Positions 26,783 through 35,708 are shown, numbered from the stretch's first letter. The stretch is 64,000 nucleotides of DNA from Acidobacteriaceae bacterium (GCA_025462885.1 JAOAPN010000002.1:310001-374000), one strand, 5' to 3'. Made by a program: numbers and translations. Notes: a model not told the origin generated them from the letters alone.

Positions 26783-27973
26783 TCAACGCAACGACGGGAC
26801 GCTCACAAGGCAGGTCGGCAAGCCGCTTCCACCGAATGGCGTTCCCTGGATCTGCTTCAGGCTGCCGTCTGTCGCGTCCAACTGTTCGCCCGTCACCGTG
26901 TTGCTGAGGTTATTCGAGGCGTAGAGGTAAACCGCGTGGGTCGGGCTTGCGCTGGTGGGAATACCGATGGTCGTGACGCAGTTCGTTCCCGTTCCTGACT
27001 GGACGCTCGTCGCAACCGTCGACTGAACCGGCTCTCCATTTGCCCCGAAGGTGTAGCCGCCGATGCTTCCGTCGGCAACGTTCGCGAGGTACAGATACTT
27101 GCCGCTGGCCTCAATGGTCATCCCCGCGGGAGTGCCGCCGGTAGCTGCCACAGCCAACTGGGTCGGTACGCCGTTTGCGCCGATGGTGTAGCCGACGATG
27201 CGGTTGTTGGCCTGATCCGTCACGTAAAGATGTTTGAGCGTCGCATCCTCAATGATTCCGCCCGGGGTCGTGCTGACCACATAGCCCAAGGAAGGGACAT
27301 TGTCGGCATTGATCGTAACGCCGGGCAGCGGGGTCAGCTGGCCGGTCGTCGCGTTCACCGAGAAGCCGAGCAGGTTTTGCGTAGTCGCCGTGTCTTGCGA
27401 GATGACGTACGCAAACTGGCTGTTTGCCACGATGCCGGTCGGATTACGACCGACGTTGGCGGTCAAAGGTGTCCCGAGCGAGTTGTCAGCGGCAATGGGG
27501 AAGATCGATACACCGCCCGGGCCGGGTAGAGCCGTCGTGTAGCCCATCTGATAGGTGAAGACGACGTAGAGAAATTTGCCGGAAGGGTCGATCGCAGCGG
27601 AGAGTGGAAAGCTGCCCGTCGTGTTGTACGTCTTCTGGGCGTAGAGCTTGCCGTCGGTTCCAATTGCGAACCAGACAATCGACGAATCATCGCGATTGAC
27701 GACATAAATGTGTTTGCTGTTGGGGGCCGCTACGATGGCTACCGGATTCTTACCGCCCGAGGGGGCAGGAGAATCTTCCAGCGGAACCAGCACGCCGGAT
27801 TGGTAGTCCACCTTGTAGCCATTCACCAAACCAGGATTCGCCTGCGATGCCGTCATATAGACGTAGCCAGCCGTGTATGTCCGGCTGCAAGCCGTCAGAC
27901 CTAGTCCCATCGCGATCGATACACTTGCGGAAATCGCTCCGCGGCCAAACCTGGTAAAAACCATGTACTTCAT
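26783..27973 (-). CDS. Beta-propeller lipoprotein (lactonase/YncE-like), paralogue 2
   Basis: A 396-residue protein with signal peptide and lipobox in MGLGLTACSRTYT. It is clearly paralogous to the gene at 25463: matching opening YTAGYVYMTASQANPGLVNGYKVDYQSGVLV and blades such as SKHIYVVNRDDSSIVWFAI, GKFLYVVFTYQMGY, KHLYVTDQANNRIVGYTI and GKYLYLANVADGSIGGYTF. The fold is a repeated-blade propeller; ligand or enzyme activity unknown. ATG 27973 follows GGAG closely; an ATG three codons further in (27964) is a possible alternative. The gene is separated by 114 bp from paralogue 1 and 126 bp from paralogue 3, all on one strand. Confidence 0.88.
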   Translation of the reverse strand: MKYMVFTRFGRGAISASVSIAMGLGLTACSRTYTAGYVYMTASQANPGLVNGYKVDYQSGVLVPLEDSPAPSGGKNPVAIVAAPNSKHIYVVNRDDSSIVWFAIGTDGKLYAQKTYNTTGSFPLSAAIDPSGKFLYVVFTYQMGYTTALPGPGGVSIFPIAADNSLGTPLTANVGRNPTGIVANSQFAYVISQDTATTQNLLGFSVNATTGQLTPLPGVTINADNVPSLGYVVSTTPGGIIEDATLKHLYVTDQANNRIVGYTIGANGVPTQLAVAATGGTPAGMTIEASGKYLYLANVADGSIGGYTFGANGEPVQSTVATSVQSGTGTNCVTTIGIPTSASPTHAVYLYASNNLSNTVTGEQLDATDGSLKQIQGTPFGGSGLPTCLVSVPSLR

Positions 27974-28099
27974 TGCTCCAGGGCCATTCAATTCCGCCCG
28001 TTCTATCTATTCGAACACCTGAAAAGAGACAATACCGGAGCAGGCAGGCATCCGGATCGAACCGAAAACCTGCCTGCCTTCCAGCGAAACGACTTCGCT

Positions 28100-29314
28100 C
28101 TAGGTCGTATTTCCGCTAATCGCAAGACATGTCGCACGACCCGTTGCCGTGAACGTGGAGCCTCGTCTCAGATCAGACAACTGACCCGTATTCTGGTTGA
28201 TGATCTTGCCCGTGACCGTACCGTCCGTGTTGTTGGAGATATAGACGTACTGGTTGGTCGGATCTTCGCCCATGCACACCGGTCCGGAGCCAACCGGGTA
28301 AGGATTGTTCGAGTCCGGAATCTGCTGGAGCTTACCGTTGGTCTGATCGATCGTGTAGGCAGAGATGGTGCTGTTCGGATTCTGCGTGTTCGTCGAAGAC
28401 TGGTTCAGCACATACAGGTAGCGACCGCGATTATCCGTAAAGGAGTAGGCCGGATTCTGTGTGAGCGGAAGGTTCGGTACAGAGCCACCGGTCAGGGTGT
28501 TCAGTGCGCAGTTCGTTCCGACCGTGTACGGCAGAATGAAGCCGCCGGGGCTGTCTGTCGTACCACCCGCATCCGTGAGGTACACATAGCTGGCGCTCGC
28601 ATTGATCGAGGTGAGCTTGGTGGCCTGCGTCGTGATACCGCCGGCAGCGTTGTTGGTCAGGGTCAACTGGCCGGTGCCGCTGTTCGTGGTGTACGGGAAG
28701 ATGGTGTTGTTCCCGGCATCCAGCGTAAACAGGCAGGAGCCCGAGGTACGCATCATGGTCGGGTTCGGGCCAACGGGGAAGTACGTCAGCTGCGTTCCGC
28801 TCGCGTTCTTGACCGCGTTGTTCGGTACCAGCGACAAGCGACCCGTGTCCGAGGCAATCGAGAAGACGGTGATGTCTCCGTTGACGCCGTCCGGTGAAAG
28901 CTGGTCGAGCACATAGAGGAAGCCGCCGGTGCTGTCGATCGTGGCCCAGACTGGTGTCGTTCCCTGGCTCGTGAACGATGCCTGGTAGGTAAGGATACCG
29001 TCGCCGCCGACACTGAACTCCGTAACGGAGCCAGCCGCTTTGCCGGCGCCCTGGTTGACGACGTAGATATATCGGCCGCCCGGACGCACTACGATCGAGA
29101 CGGGGTTCGTCCCGCTCGCCGCGAACGGTGAGCCGACGATGTTCGTCAGATTGCCTGTGTAGTTGTCAATTTTGAAGCCGGAAATCTGGTTGAACTGCGT
29201 TCCCAGAACCCACATGAACGCAACCGTGCCGCCACCACACGCCGTCATGCCCAGACCCATCGCTACAGATACTACGAAGGCCATCGAAATACGGCCAATC
29301 CTGCTCAACTTCAT
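28100..29314 (-). CDS. Beta-propeller lipoprotein (lactonase/YncE-like), paralogue 3
   Basis: A 404-residue protein with signal peptide and lipobox MGLGMTACGGG. It is the most divergent of the three, yet shares the layout: after the lipobox comes a blade starting FKIDNYTGNLTNIVGSPFAASGTNPVSI, then GGRYIYVVNQG, GGFLYVLDQLS, GRYLYVLNQSS and NQYVYISNNTDGTVTG. The start at 29314 is supported by AAGGA six to seven bases upstream; longer in-frame extensions lack a signal peptide. It may be the first gene of the set. Activity unknown. Confidence 0.87.
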   Translation of the reverse strand: MKLSRIGRISMAFVVSVAMGLGMTACGGGTVAFMWVLGTQFNQISGFKIDNYTGNLTNIVGSPFAASGTNPVSIVVRPGGRYIYVVNQGAGKAAGSVTEFSVGGDGILTYQASFTSQGTTPVWATIDSTGGFLYVLDQLSPDGVNGDITVFSIASDTGRLSLVPNNAVKNASGTQLTYFPVGPNPTMMRTSGSCLFTLDAGNNTIFPYTTNSGTGQLTLTNNAAGGITTQATKLTSINASASYVYLTDAGGTTDSPGGFILPYTVGTNCALNTLTGGSVPNLPLTQNPAYSFTDNRGRYLYVLNQSSTNTQNPNSTISAYTIDQTNGKLQQIPDSNNPYPVGSGPVCMGEDPTNQYVYISNNTDGTVTGKIINQNTGQLSDLRRGSTFTATGRATCLAISGNTT

Positions 29315-29549
29315 GCGTTTCCTTAATCCTCGCCAGCGGTCGTCACCAATCGCCTTCATTTGCGAGCAATTCTGTGGGGTTACGAATCCTGTCGTTATTG
29401 TAGAAGCTGCGGCGACTTTGTGCCACTTTGGAGGTCGCCGTCCTTCAACCTTCTTCGTCACCTGCCGGGGATTACCCGCTTCGGGCAAACGCAGAAGAGC
29501 CCAGAGCGAAGCCCCGGACCCTTCCTGTTTTCGTTTCTGTTCGATACGC

Positions 29550-31613
29550 CTACCACACACGGCAACTGTTCGCTGGCATCATCGGCTGGCCTACCTTGCA
29601 GCCGAATGCTTTTCCAAACTCGTCGAAGTTCTGCACCGAGCCGTTGACGCGCCACTGACCGCTGGAGTGCGGATCGGTCTTGGCCCGTATCCGCGCCGTC
29701 TGCTCACGCGTGTTCTCGCACCACACCTGGCCGAAGCCGATGAAGTAGCGCTGCGCGGGAGTGTAGCCATCGATCTTCGAGTCGAGCGCGGTACCCTCCT
29801 TTGCCAACACGTTCAGCAGAGCGGCGTACGCTACATGCAGTCCGCCGTTGTCGGCCGTATTTTCGCCCAGCGTCAGCTTGCCGTTCAGGTTCTGGCCCGG
29901 TGCGACCTCGAAGCCGCTGTACTCCTTCACCTCGCAGTCGGTTCGCTTGTCGAACTCCTTGCGGTCCTCCGGAGTCCACCACATTCGCACGTTGCCGGAG
30001 GCATCGTACTGGCTGCCCTGGTCGTCGAAACCATGCGTCATCTCGTGCCCGATCACAACACCGATCCCGCCGAAATTGACTGATGGATCCATCTTGAGGT
30101 CGTAGAAAGGAGGCTGCAGAATTCCGGCAGGGAAGTTGATGTCGTTCTGCGAAGGGTTGTAGTAAGCATTCACGGTGGGCGGAGTCATGGACCACTCCTT
30201 CTCGTTGACCGGCTTACCGATCTTGTCCAGGCTGCGGCGATCGTTGAAGGCCGCCACGCGCTGGACGTTGCCCACATAGTCGTCGCGGTGGACGACGACG
30301 GTGGAGTAGTCGCGCCACTTCTCCGGGTAGCCCACCTTGTCGCGGAAGGCATCCAGTTTCTTCTTCGCCTCCACCTTGGTTGCGTCGCTCATCCAGTCCA
30401 GATGCTTGATGTCTTCATCCAGCGAGACCTCGAGCGCCTTGACCAGTTTCTCCATGTTGTCCTTGGCTTGCGGAGGAAAGTTTTTTGCTACCCAGTCCTG
30501 CCCGACCGCCTCGCCCAGTGCGCGGTCGGTGCCTGCAGTGCATAGCTTCCAGCGCGGCGTCTGCTCCTTCTGACCGGCCATGGTGGCGGAGAAGAAATCG
30601 TAGTTCTCCTTCACGAACGGCTCGCTCAAGTCGGTTGCGAAACGATGCACCGTATGCCAGCGGAGGTAGCTCTTCAGGGCACCCAGATCCGTGGAAGCGA
30701 TCTCTGCGTCCATAGCTTTAAAGAAGCCTGGCGTCACCACATTCAGCGTCTTCAGGCCGCTCTCCTTCTTGCCGGCGAAATAGACCTTCCAATCGAAGTT
30801 CGGCGTGATCGCCTGCAACTCCGCAATGGTCATGATGTGGTACACATTGGCTGGTGTCCGCCGGTCGACCCGTGGCATCGAACCTTCCGCCAGTGCGGTC
30901 TCCACTGCCATGACGCTCTTTGCTTCGGTCGCCGCTGTCTCCGGCGTATCGCCCAGCAGTACGAACATCTTCGTGACGTGGTCTACATATTGCGCGCGTA
31001 GCGTCTTCGAGCGCTCGTCCTGATTCAGATAGTAGTCACGATCCGGCAGGCTAAGGCCGGCCTGGTCCACGACACCGATCTGCTGGGTCGAGTCTTTTTG
31101 ATCCTGACTCGATCCGAAGCCGAGAAAGAACGGCGTCGAATACTTGTCGTCCATGGAGACGACGAGCGCGGAGAGCGTCTTCTTGTCATTCCAACCGGCG
31201 ATGGTCTTCAACGCGGGCTCTATGGGTTTCACGCCGAGTGTGTCGGCCAGGTCTGTATTCATGCAGGCTGCGAAATAGTCGCCGTACTTCTTCTGCAGCG
31301 GCCCCTTGGGTGCGTCCGCCGCCGCCTTCAAATCTCCGTACAGCAGATAATTGTTCCTCTCCAGCAGTTCGTTGAACCTCCCCCACCGCACCTGGTCCGC
31401 TGGAATCGGATTGTTCTTCTTCCAGTTGCCGCAGGCGTAGGCGTAGAAATCCGTGCAGGGATCGGCCGTCTTGTCGATCGCGGAGAGATCGAAGCTTACC
31501 GGCCTCTTCGGTTCTGAGGTGGGTACGCTCGCAGGCGCATCGGCGACGAAAGACTGGCCCAAAGCAAGACTGCTGGAGACTACGAGAAAGGAAGCGAATG
31601 ACTTCAAAAGCAT
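29550..31613 (-). CDS. M13 family (neprilysin/PepO-like) zinc endopeptidase
   Basis: A 687-residue exported metallopeptidase. A signal peptide (MLLKSFASFLVVSSSLALGQSF) is followed by the M13 N-domain hallmark DPCTDFYAYACGNWKKNNPIP. The catalytic C-domain has the zinc motif HEMTH at about residue 523, third ligand and Asp in GENTADNGG at about 583, and the substrate-binding YNPSQNDINFPAGILQPPF before them. It ends with the family terminus SCRVW. These enzymes cut short peptides in the periplasm or outside. Start ATG 31613 is chosen for the signal peptide. The enzyme appears complete. Confidence 0.95.
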   Translation of the reverse strand: MLLKSFASFLVVSSSLALGQSFVADAPASVPTSEPKRPVSFDLSAIDKTADPCTDFYAYACGNWKKNNPIPADQVRWGRFNELLERNNYLLYGDLKAAADAPKGPLQKKYGDYFAACMNTDLADTLGVKPIEPALKTIAGWNDKKTLSALVVSMDDKYSTPFFLGFGSSQDQKDSTQQIGVVDQAGLSLPDRDYYLNQDERSKTLRAQYVDHVTKMFVLLGDTPETAATEAKSVMAVETALAEGSMPRVDRRTPANVYHIMTIAELQAITPNFDWKVYFAGKKESGLKTLNVVTPGFFKAMDAEIASTDLGALKSYLRWHTVHRFATDLSEPFVKENYDFFSATMAGQKEQTPRWKLCTAGTDRALGEAVGQDWVAKNFPPQAKDNMEKLVKALEVSLDEDIKHLDWMSDATKVEAKKKLDAFRDKVGYPEKWRDYSTVVVHRDDYVGNVQRVAAFNDRRSLDKIGKPVNEKEWSMTPPTVNAYYNPSQNDINFPAGILQPPFYDLKMDPSVNFGGIGVVIGHEMTHGFDDQGSQYDASGNVRMWWTPEDRKEFDKRTDCEVKEYSGFEVAPGQNLNGKLTLGENTADNGGLHVAYAALLNVLAKEGTALDSKIDGYTPAQRYFIGFGQVWCENTREQTARIRAKTDPHSSGQWRVNGSVQNFDEFGKAFGCKVGQPMMPANSCRVW

Positions 31614-31703
31614 AGAGGTCCTCTGTAGGGTTGGTGCTGAACAAACGGAATCCCGGAATTGATCCCGCAACGATTCTAAATTCTGTGCAAGGTATTTCGA
31701 GAC

Positions 31704-31734
31704 AATAAAAGGCCGAACCCAGGGGCTCGGCCTT
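31704..31734 (-). terminator. Terminator of the MlaD-like gene
   Basis: Stem aaggccga/tcggcctt (31709-31716 with 31727-31734) followed, on the minus strand, by a T-rich run; 28 bp after the stop at 31762. Confidence 0.75.
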
Positions 31735-31761
31735 GATCGCGCTCGATGCTGTAAAGATTCC

Positions 31762-32847
31762 TTAGAAGATCTTCAAATGAATAGTCAGATACTTCTTCGG
31801 GTCCTTGCGAATCGTCGTGACGAGAGTCGTGCTTTCGCTCAGCAGCTTGTTCAGATTCGTATACGCTTCCTCGTCCTGCGCCAGCTTGCCAAGGGTCCCT
31901 TTACCCGCGTTGACTCCTGCGACGAGCCCGTTCACCTGGGTCAGCGTATCGCTCAGATCCTGCCGAAACTTCGGATCCTTCAGCATCAGGCCTAAACCAC
32001 CCTTGCCGGCATCCGCATCCGCCAGGATGGAATTCGCATGGGTCAGGGTTGAATTCAGATTCTTGTACATCGAATCGTCCTTCAACAACATGCCCGCTGT
32101 TCCCTGGCCTTTTTGAAGGGCGGTCGCGATGCTATCCAGCTTGCCCGCTGCATCGTTCAAGCGGTTATACATCGTGTCGTCGGTCATCAACTTGCCGATC
32201 GAGCCCCGTCCTGCATTCAGGCCCTTCTCGAGCGTCAACAGCTCATTCACTGTGTCATTGGCCTTGTTGTAGAGATCGGGATTGTTGATCAGCATTCCGA
32301 TCGAGCCCTTGCCGCTCTGCAGGTTATCCACGATCACGTTCATCTTGGCCAGAATCACGTTCAGGCTTTCGATCGTTCCCTGGCTTGCCTTCACGACATC
32401 CGTCAGACTCGGAGTCTCCAGCGTCTTCAGCTCGTCGCCATCCTGCAAAGGCGGGCCACTGGCAAACTGACTGTTCACATCCACCACTGTGTCACCCAAG
32501 ACGCCGACTGTGGTGAGAGCTGCTTTGGAATCCTTCTTCAGGCTTGTCTGAAACTTTTCGTTCAACTTCATGACCACTTTGACCGGGGTCAGCCTTCTGG
32601 CTTTGTCTGTCACGATCGTAACGGTCTTTACCGTACCGATCGTCACACCCTGTAGATTGACCGCCGCGCCTTCCTTCAGGCCGGCCGAGTTCTCGAAGTA
32701 TGTCGAAACCGTCAGCTTGTGCGAGAGAATTCCAAGCCCGGACGCGCTCGTCATCAAAAACAGGAGCGTCGTCAGAATCACGGCCGAAACCAGCACGATC
32801 ACCCCAACCTTAAGCTGCGACCAACGCACCTCCTGCTGACTCGGCAT
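31762..32847 (-). CDS. MCE/MlaD domain protein with C-terminal tandem repeats
   Basis: A 361-residue protein with one N-terminal membrane helix (LKVGVIVLVSAVILTTLLFLM) and an MCE domain at about 38-120 (LTVSTYFENSAGLKEGAAVNLQGVTIGTV..., GVLGDTVVDV). MCE proteins form periplasmic rings that carry lipids between membranes. Beyond the MCE domain are five tandem units of about 35-40 residues, each beginning G(K/R/Q)G(S/T)xGxL and ending near YNKAND, YNRLND, YKNLNS or YTNLNK, probably a helical coil. The usual partners (MlaE permease, MlaF ATPase) are not adjacent. AGGAG precedes the start ATG 32847. Confidence 0.9.
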   Translation of the reverse strand: MPSQQEVRWSQLKVGVIVLVSAVILTTLLFLMTSASGLGILSHKLTVSTYFENSAGLKEGAAVNLQGVTIGTVKTVTIVTDKARRLTPVKVVMKLNEKFQTSLKKDSKAALTTVGVLGDTVVDVNSQFASGPPLQDGDELKTLETPSLTDVVKASQGTIESLNVILAKMNVIVDNLQSGKGSIGMLINNPDLYNKANDTVNELLTLEKGLNAGRGSIGKLMTDDTMYNRLNDAAGKLDSIATALQKGQGTAGMLLKDDSMYKNLNSTLTHANSILADADAGKGGLGLMLKDPKFRQDLSDTLTQVNGLVAGVNAGKGTLGKLAQDEEAYTNLNKLLSESTTLVTTIRKDPKKYLTIHLKIF

Positions 32848-33042
32848 ATCTCTCCTCTAGACCCTGTTCTGCTCTTCCTGGAACCGCGCTCCGCACAGAT
32901 AGCAAAAGAATAACCTATCGGTCTTCTTATATCTTCCATGGTTCAGGCACACGGGTTGCGAAGTTTGAGTAGAACTTCCAGTCACAAAGTCTTTAGCTTC
33001 AATGGATGCCAAAACCCCATCCAAGGTTTCAATCTCTGCAAT

Positions 33043-33420
33043 CTAACTCTCCACTACAACCACCGCCATTGCCACAGTGCGGCTATGTGTCAGGCTCAAC
33101 TCGGTCCGAACGATGCCCATTTCGGCTGCCCGCTCGGCTGCCCTTCCGCTCCAGTGCAGCGTCGGTCGCTCTCCCGGCTCGCGTCTGACCTCGATCTCTT
33201 TCCAACTGATCCCGCGACTGATTCCGGTTCCCAAAGCTTTCGCCCCAGCCTCTTTTGCAGCGAAACGGGCCGCGAAGCTCTCCGCCGATCCCTTCTTCCG
33301 CATGCAGTACGCGACCTCTCCCGGAGTGAACACGCGCTCCAGAAAACGATCCCCGTATCGCTCGACACTGCTCTTAATTCGGTCAATCTCGATCAAATCT
33401 GTTCCGATGCCGACAACCAT
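33043..33420 (-). CDS. acpS: Holo-[acyl-carrier-protein] synthase
   Basis: A 125-residue cytosolic enzyme that transfers the 4'-phosphopantetheine arm from CoA to acyl carrier protein. Family signatures: VGIGTDLIEIDRI at the N-terminus with the Mg-binding Asp, RVFTPGEVAYC, and FAARFAAKEAGAKALGTG with the catalytic Glu/Lys region. ATG 33420 is fixed by AGGAGG six bases upstream. Normal length. It stands alone between the MlaD-like gene and a divergent unknown gene. Confidence 0.95.
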   Translation of the reverse strand: MVVGIGTDLIEIDRIKSSVERYGDRFLERVFTPGEVAYCMRKKGSAESFAARFAAKEAGAKALGTGISRGISWKEIEVRREPGERPTLHWSGRAAERAAEMGIVRTELSLTHSRTVAMAVVVVES

Positions 33421-33576
33421 TAAGGCCTCCTGTTCCATCGTATCTATAGAGCAGTAACCGCAGACCACGTCTTTCGGTCACGTGACCCCCGTTCTGCATC
33501 ATGCATCATGCTGCGCCCTCCTCGCTCCGATGAACGCATGAGCATCCACTCCACAGACCTCGCAGGAACTCCAACA

Positions 33577-33939
33577 ATGCGTTCGATTGATCTCCAGACC
33601 TTCAGCTACGAAGATCGCACGTCCGTTCTCGCGGAACTCACAAATTCCTTTGCCGAGTGCGGAGGCTGGGTTCTGGACCGCAGAACGCTGTCCCCGAATC
33701 TCACACAGTTCCATATTGAGTTGCAGCTTCGCGCCGTTCTGGACCTCTACGCGGCCCTCATCTCGGCTGGTGTCGAACTGACCCGCGCCGCGCACCTTGG
33801 CCTCACCGACCTGTGTACCTGCAGGAAGCACGTCTCAACCATCGACCTCGGGCAAGTGGTTTCCCTCCGCATCGAAATTAACTTTCTCGAAGACGTGACC
33901 CTCCACTCCCTCCTTTCCACCCTTTGCCCTCCCGCTTGA
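33577..33939 (+). CDS. Conserved-looking small cytosolic protein, ACT-like
   Basis: A 120-residue soluble protein from ATG 33577 (AGGA nine bases upstream; in-frame ATGs at 33508 and 33538 are alternatives). The sequence alternates predicted strands and helices (TSVLAELTNSFAECGGWVLDRR, FHIELQLRAVLDLYAALISAGVELTRAAH, then LGLTDLCTCRKH), which resembles an ACT-type beta-alpha fold, and has a C-x-C pair. I do not recognise a named family. It is divergent from acpS with a 156-bp gap that should hold promoters. The ACT comparison is by eye only. Confidence 0.65.
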   Translation: MRSIDLQTFSYEDRTSVLAELTNSFAECGGWVLDRRTLSPNLTQFHIELQLRAVLDLYAALISAGVELTRAAHLGLTDLCTCRKHVSTIDLGQVVSLRIEINFLEDVTLHSLLSTLCPPA

Positions 33940-33992
33940 AAGAAGTTGCCCTCCGGCTGAGGGAAACAGGAGGTTTGTCCGTCAACTTCACC

Positions 33993-34601
33993 CTAACGCC
34001 CGAGGGGAACCACGGTCTTCCGGTGCCACAGACTATCCGAATCGCCAATCACGAGTGCTCCCGGCTGCCACCGCCCATGGGTGAAGACCAGCTCAAGCCC
34101 GGTAGCGTCCCCGGCCACATGAAACATCGGCTGGCTCAACATCACGCCGGATGCCTCGACCTGCCCTGTCAGCCGATTCCCGCTGACGCCTCTGGACTCT
34201 TCCCACCGCCGGCCCTGCGAGTCCACCAGGTAGGCCTGCATTCGGCCTTCGCTCTGGGCCTTCCCCGCCGCGGTATTTCTGACCCGCACCGATACCCGCA
34301 CCAGCCGGCTCCCGTTTCCTGTCTGATTCTTCCCTAGAAACTGCGGCAGCTCGTCGACTCCCACGACCGTAAAGCACATCTCCGCAAAGCACTGCTCCTG
34401 CCCGATTGCGACCACGCGCCGCGGCTGGACGATCGAAACCCCGATCACCATAGTCAAGTAAATGACCCAGGTCGCCAGCAGCCACTTGATTCCCTGTGCG
34501 GCCTTGCGCCGTTCTCCGCGAAACATCGATAACAACGTCCCTACGATACCCAGCGCCGTCCAGCCCGACACGGCCAAAAGCAAAAACTGCCACCGATTCA
34601 T
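33993..34601 (-). CDS. Membrane-anchored protein with exterior beta-domain, unknown function
   Basis: A 202-residue protein with two N-terminal hydrophobic helices (WQFLLLAVSGWTALGIVGTLL and IKWLLATWVIYLTMVIGVSIV) and an exterior beta-rich domain of about 130 residues (RLVRVSVRVRNTAAGK..., AYLVDSQGRRWEESRG) that looks like a DUF4352-type immunoglobulin-like domain. Start ATG 34601 has AGGAG upstream. It converges with the small gene ending at 33939 and diverges from the ABC ATPase gene. Role unknown. Confidence 0.7.
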   Translation of the reverse strand: MNRWQFLLLAVSGWTALGIVGTLLSMFRGERRKAAQGIKWLLATWVIYLTMVIGVSIVQPRRVVAIGQEQCFAEMCFTVVGVDELPQFLGKNQTGNGSRLVRVSVRVRNTAAGKAQSEGRMQAYLVDSQGRRWEESRGVSGNRLTGQVEASGVMLSQPMFHVAGDATGLELVFTHGRWQPGALVIGDSDSLWHRKTVVPLGR

Positions 34602-34704
34602 CCTGATCTCCTGCAATCCTGCCTGAAGCGTGTTCGTCCCAGGTCAGCCTGGCACTCTTCTCGAGTCCGTAGTTGCTCTTCTCAAGATAGACTTAACCCA
34701 GACC

Positions 34705-35409
34705 ATGCCACCGATCATCATCGCCCAGAACCTCGGCAAGACCTACCGCGCAGGAAAAGTAGAAGTTCCAGCCCTCCGCAACGTCAGCTTCTCGGTTGAG
34801 CCCGGCGAGTTCGTCGCCATCGTAGGTCCCTCCGGCTCCGGCAAGTCGACCCTCTTCCACATCCTCGGCGGCCTCACTCCAGCCAGCTCTGGCTCCGTGA
34901 CCATCGAAGGCACGGATTTCTCCAAACTCTCCGACGGGGAACGCACCAGGATGCGTCGTGCACGGATCGGCTTCGTCTTCCAGCGCTTCAACCTGCTGCC
35001 CACACTCACCGCGATGGGTAATATCGAGATCGCGCACGACATCGCCAACCTTGGTGCCAACCCCAAGCGTCCCCTCGACAGACAGCTCCTCGATCACCTC
35101 ACCGCGCTGCTCGGCATCGACGGCCGCCTGGACCACCGCCCCAACGAGCTTTCAGGCGGAGAACAGCAGCGCGTCGCCATCGCCCGCGCTCTGATCACGC
35201 GCCCCTCCATCGTCCTGGCCGACGAGCCCACCGGCAACCTGGATACCAAGAACTCCGACGCCGTCCTGCACATGCTCCGCATCTCCAGTCGCGAGCTCAA
35301 CCAGACGGTGCTGATGATTACGCACAATCCCGAAGCGGCACAGATCGCCGACCGCATTCTTTCCATGCGCGACGGTGAGATCGTCAACATCGAAACGGTG
35401 AAGCGTTAG
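34705..35409 (+). CDS. ABC transporter ATP-binding protein, LolD/MacB type
   Basis: A 234-residue ATPase with Walker A GPSGSGKS, Q-loop FQRFNLLPTLT, signature LSGGEQQRVAIARAL, Walker B VLADEPTGNLD and switch His in ITHNPE. The X-loop/EPTGNLDT form is that of the FtsE/LolD/MacB branch, whose partners are FtsX-type permeases. No permease gene is adjacent; the lone FtsX-type permease at 14819-15910 is a possible partner. The start codon at 34705 lacks an obvious ribosome site. The stop runs directly into repeat element A2. Confidence 0.92.
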   Translation: MPPIIIAQNLGKTYRAGKVEVPALRNVSFSVEPGEFVAIVGPSGSGKSTLFHILGGLTPASSGSVTIEGTDFSKLSDGERTRMRRARIGFVFQRFNLLPTLTAMGNIEIAHDIANLGANPKRPLDRQLLDHLTALLGIDGRLDHRPNELSGGEQQRVAIARALITRPSIVLADEPTGNLDTKNSDAVLHMLRISSRELNQTVLMITHNPEAAQIADRILSMRDGEIVNIETVKR

Positions 35410-35633
35410 GGCGTATCGCCATATAGCCCTTGGAAGGGCACACCTTCAGGTGTGCCAAACGCGACTTATTTTTGATCTGTTTCTTTTGTCGGTTTGCCAT
35501 AGGCAAACCGACAAAAGAAACAAAGGATAGAAGAGACACTTCTTTCGGCACGGCTGAAGCCGTGCCCTTCCGAATATCCTCTGAATTCAATCGAACCTGC
35601 GAAGATGTACCGCCGGTATATGTCGATACTGCC
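35410..35633 (-). repeat. Long palindromic repeat family A, copy 2 (inverted)
   Basis: Near-identical to 24949-25148 but in opposite orientation: its right end (35576-35633, ending tatgtcgatactgcc) is the complement of the left end of copy 1, and its central stem is 35479-35498 with 35502-35521 (loop ata). The right hairpin arm has changed to cggctgaagccg, keeping pairing. The left edge ggcgtatcgccatat also resembles the terminal motif. It begins right after the ABC ATPase stop. Confidence 0.85.
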
Positions 35634-35655
35634 TGAGAAACATGCCAATCTTGTG

Positions 35656-35683
35656 CAAAATGGCCGCCGGGTACCGGCGGCCA
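35656..35683 (-). terminator. Terminator of the secreted glycine-rich protein gene
   Basis: Perfect 10-bp stem tggccgccgg/ccggcggcca (35661-35670 with 35674-35683), followed on the minus strand by TTTT; 25 bp after the stop at 35709. Confidence 0.75.
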
Positions 35684-35708
35684 CTTTATGCTACTTAGCA
35701 ATCGAAAT

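Noticed and set aside
33077..33457. Plus-strand ORF opposite acpS
   Set aside because: acpS on the minus strand has all family motifs and AGGAGG; the plus frame is Ser/Arg-rich shadow sequence.
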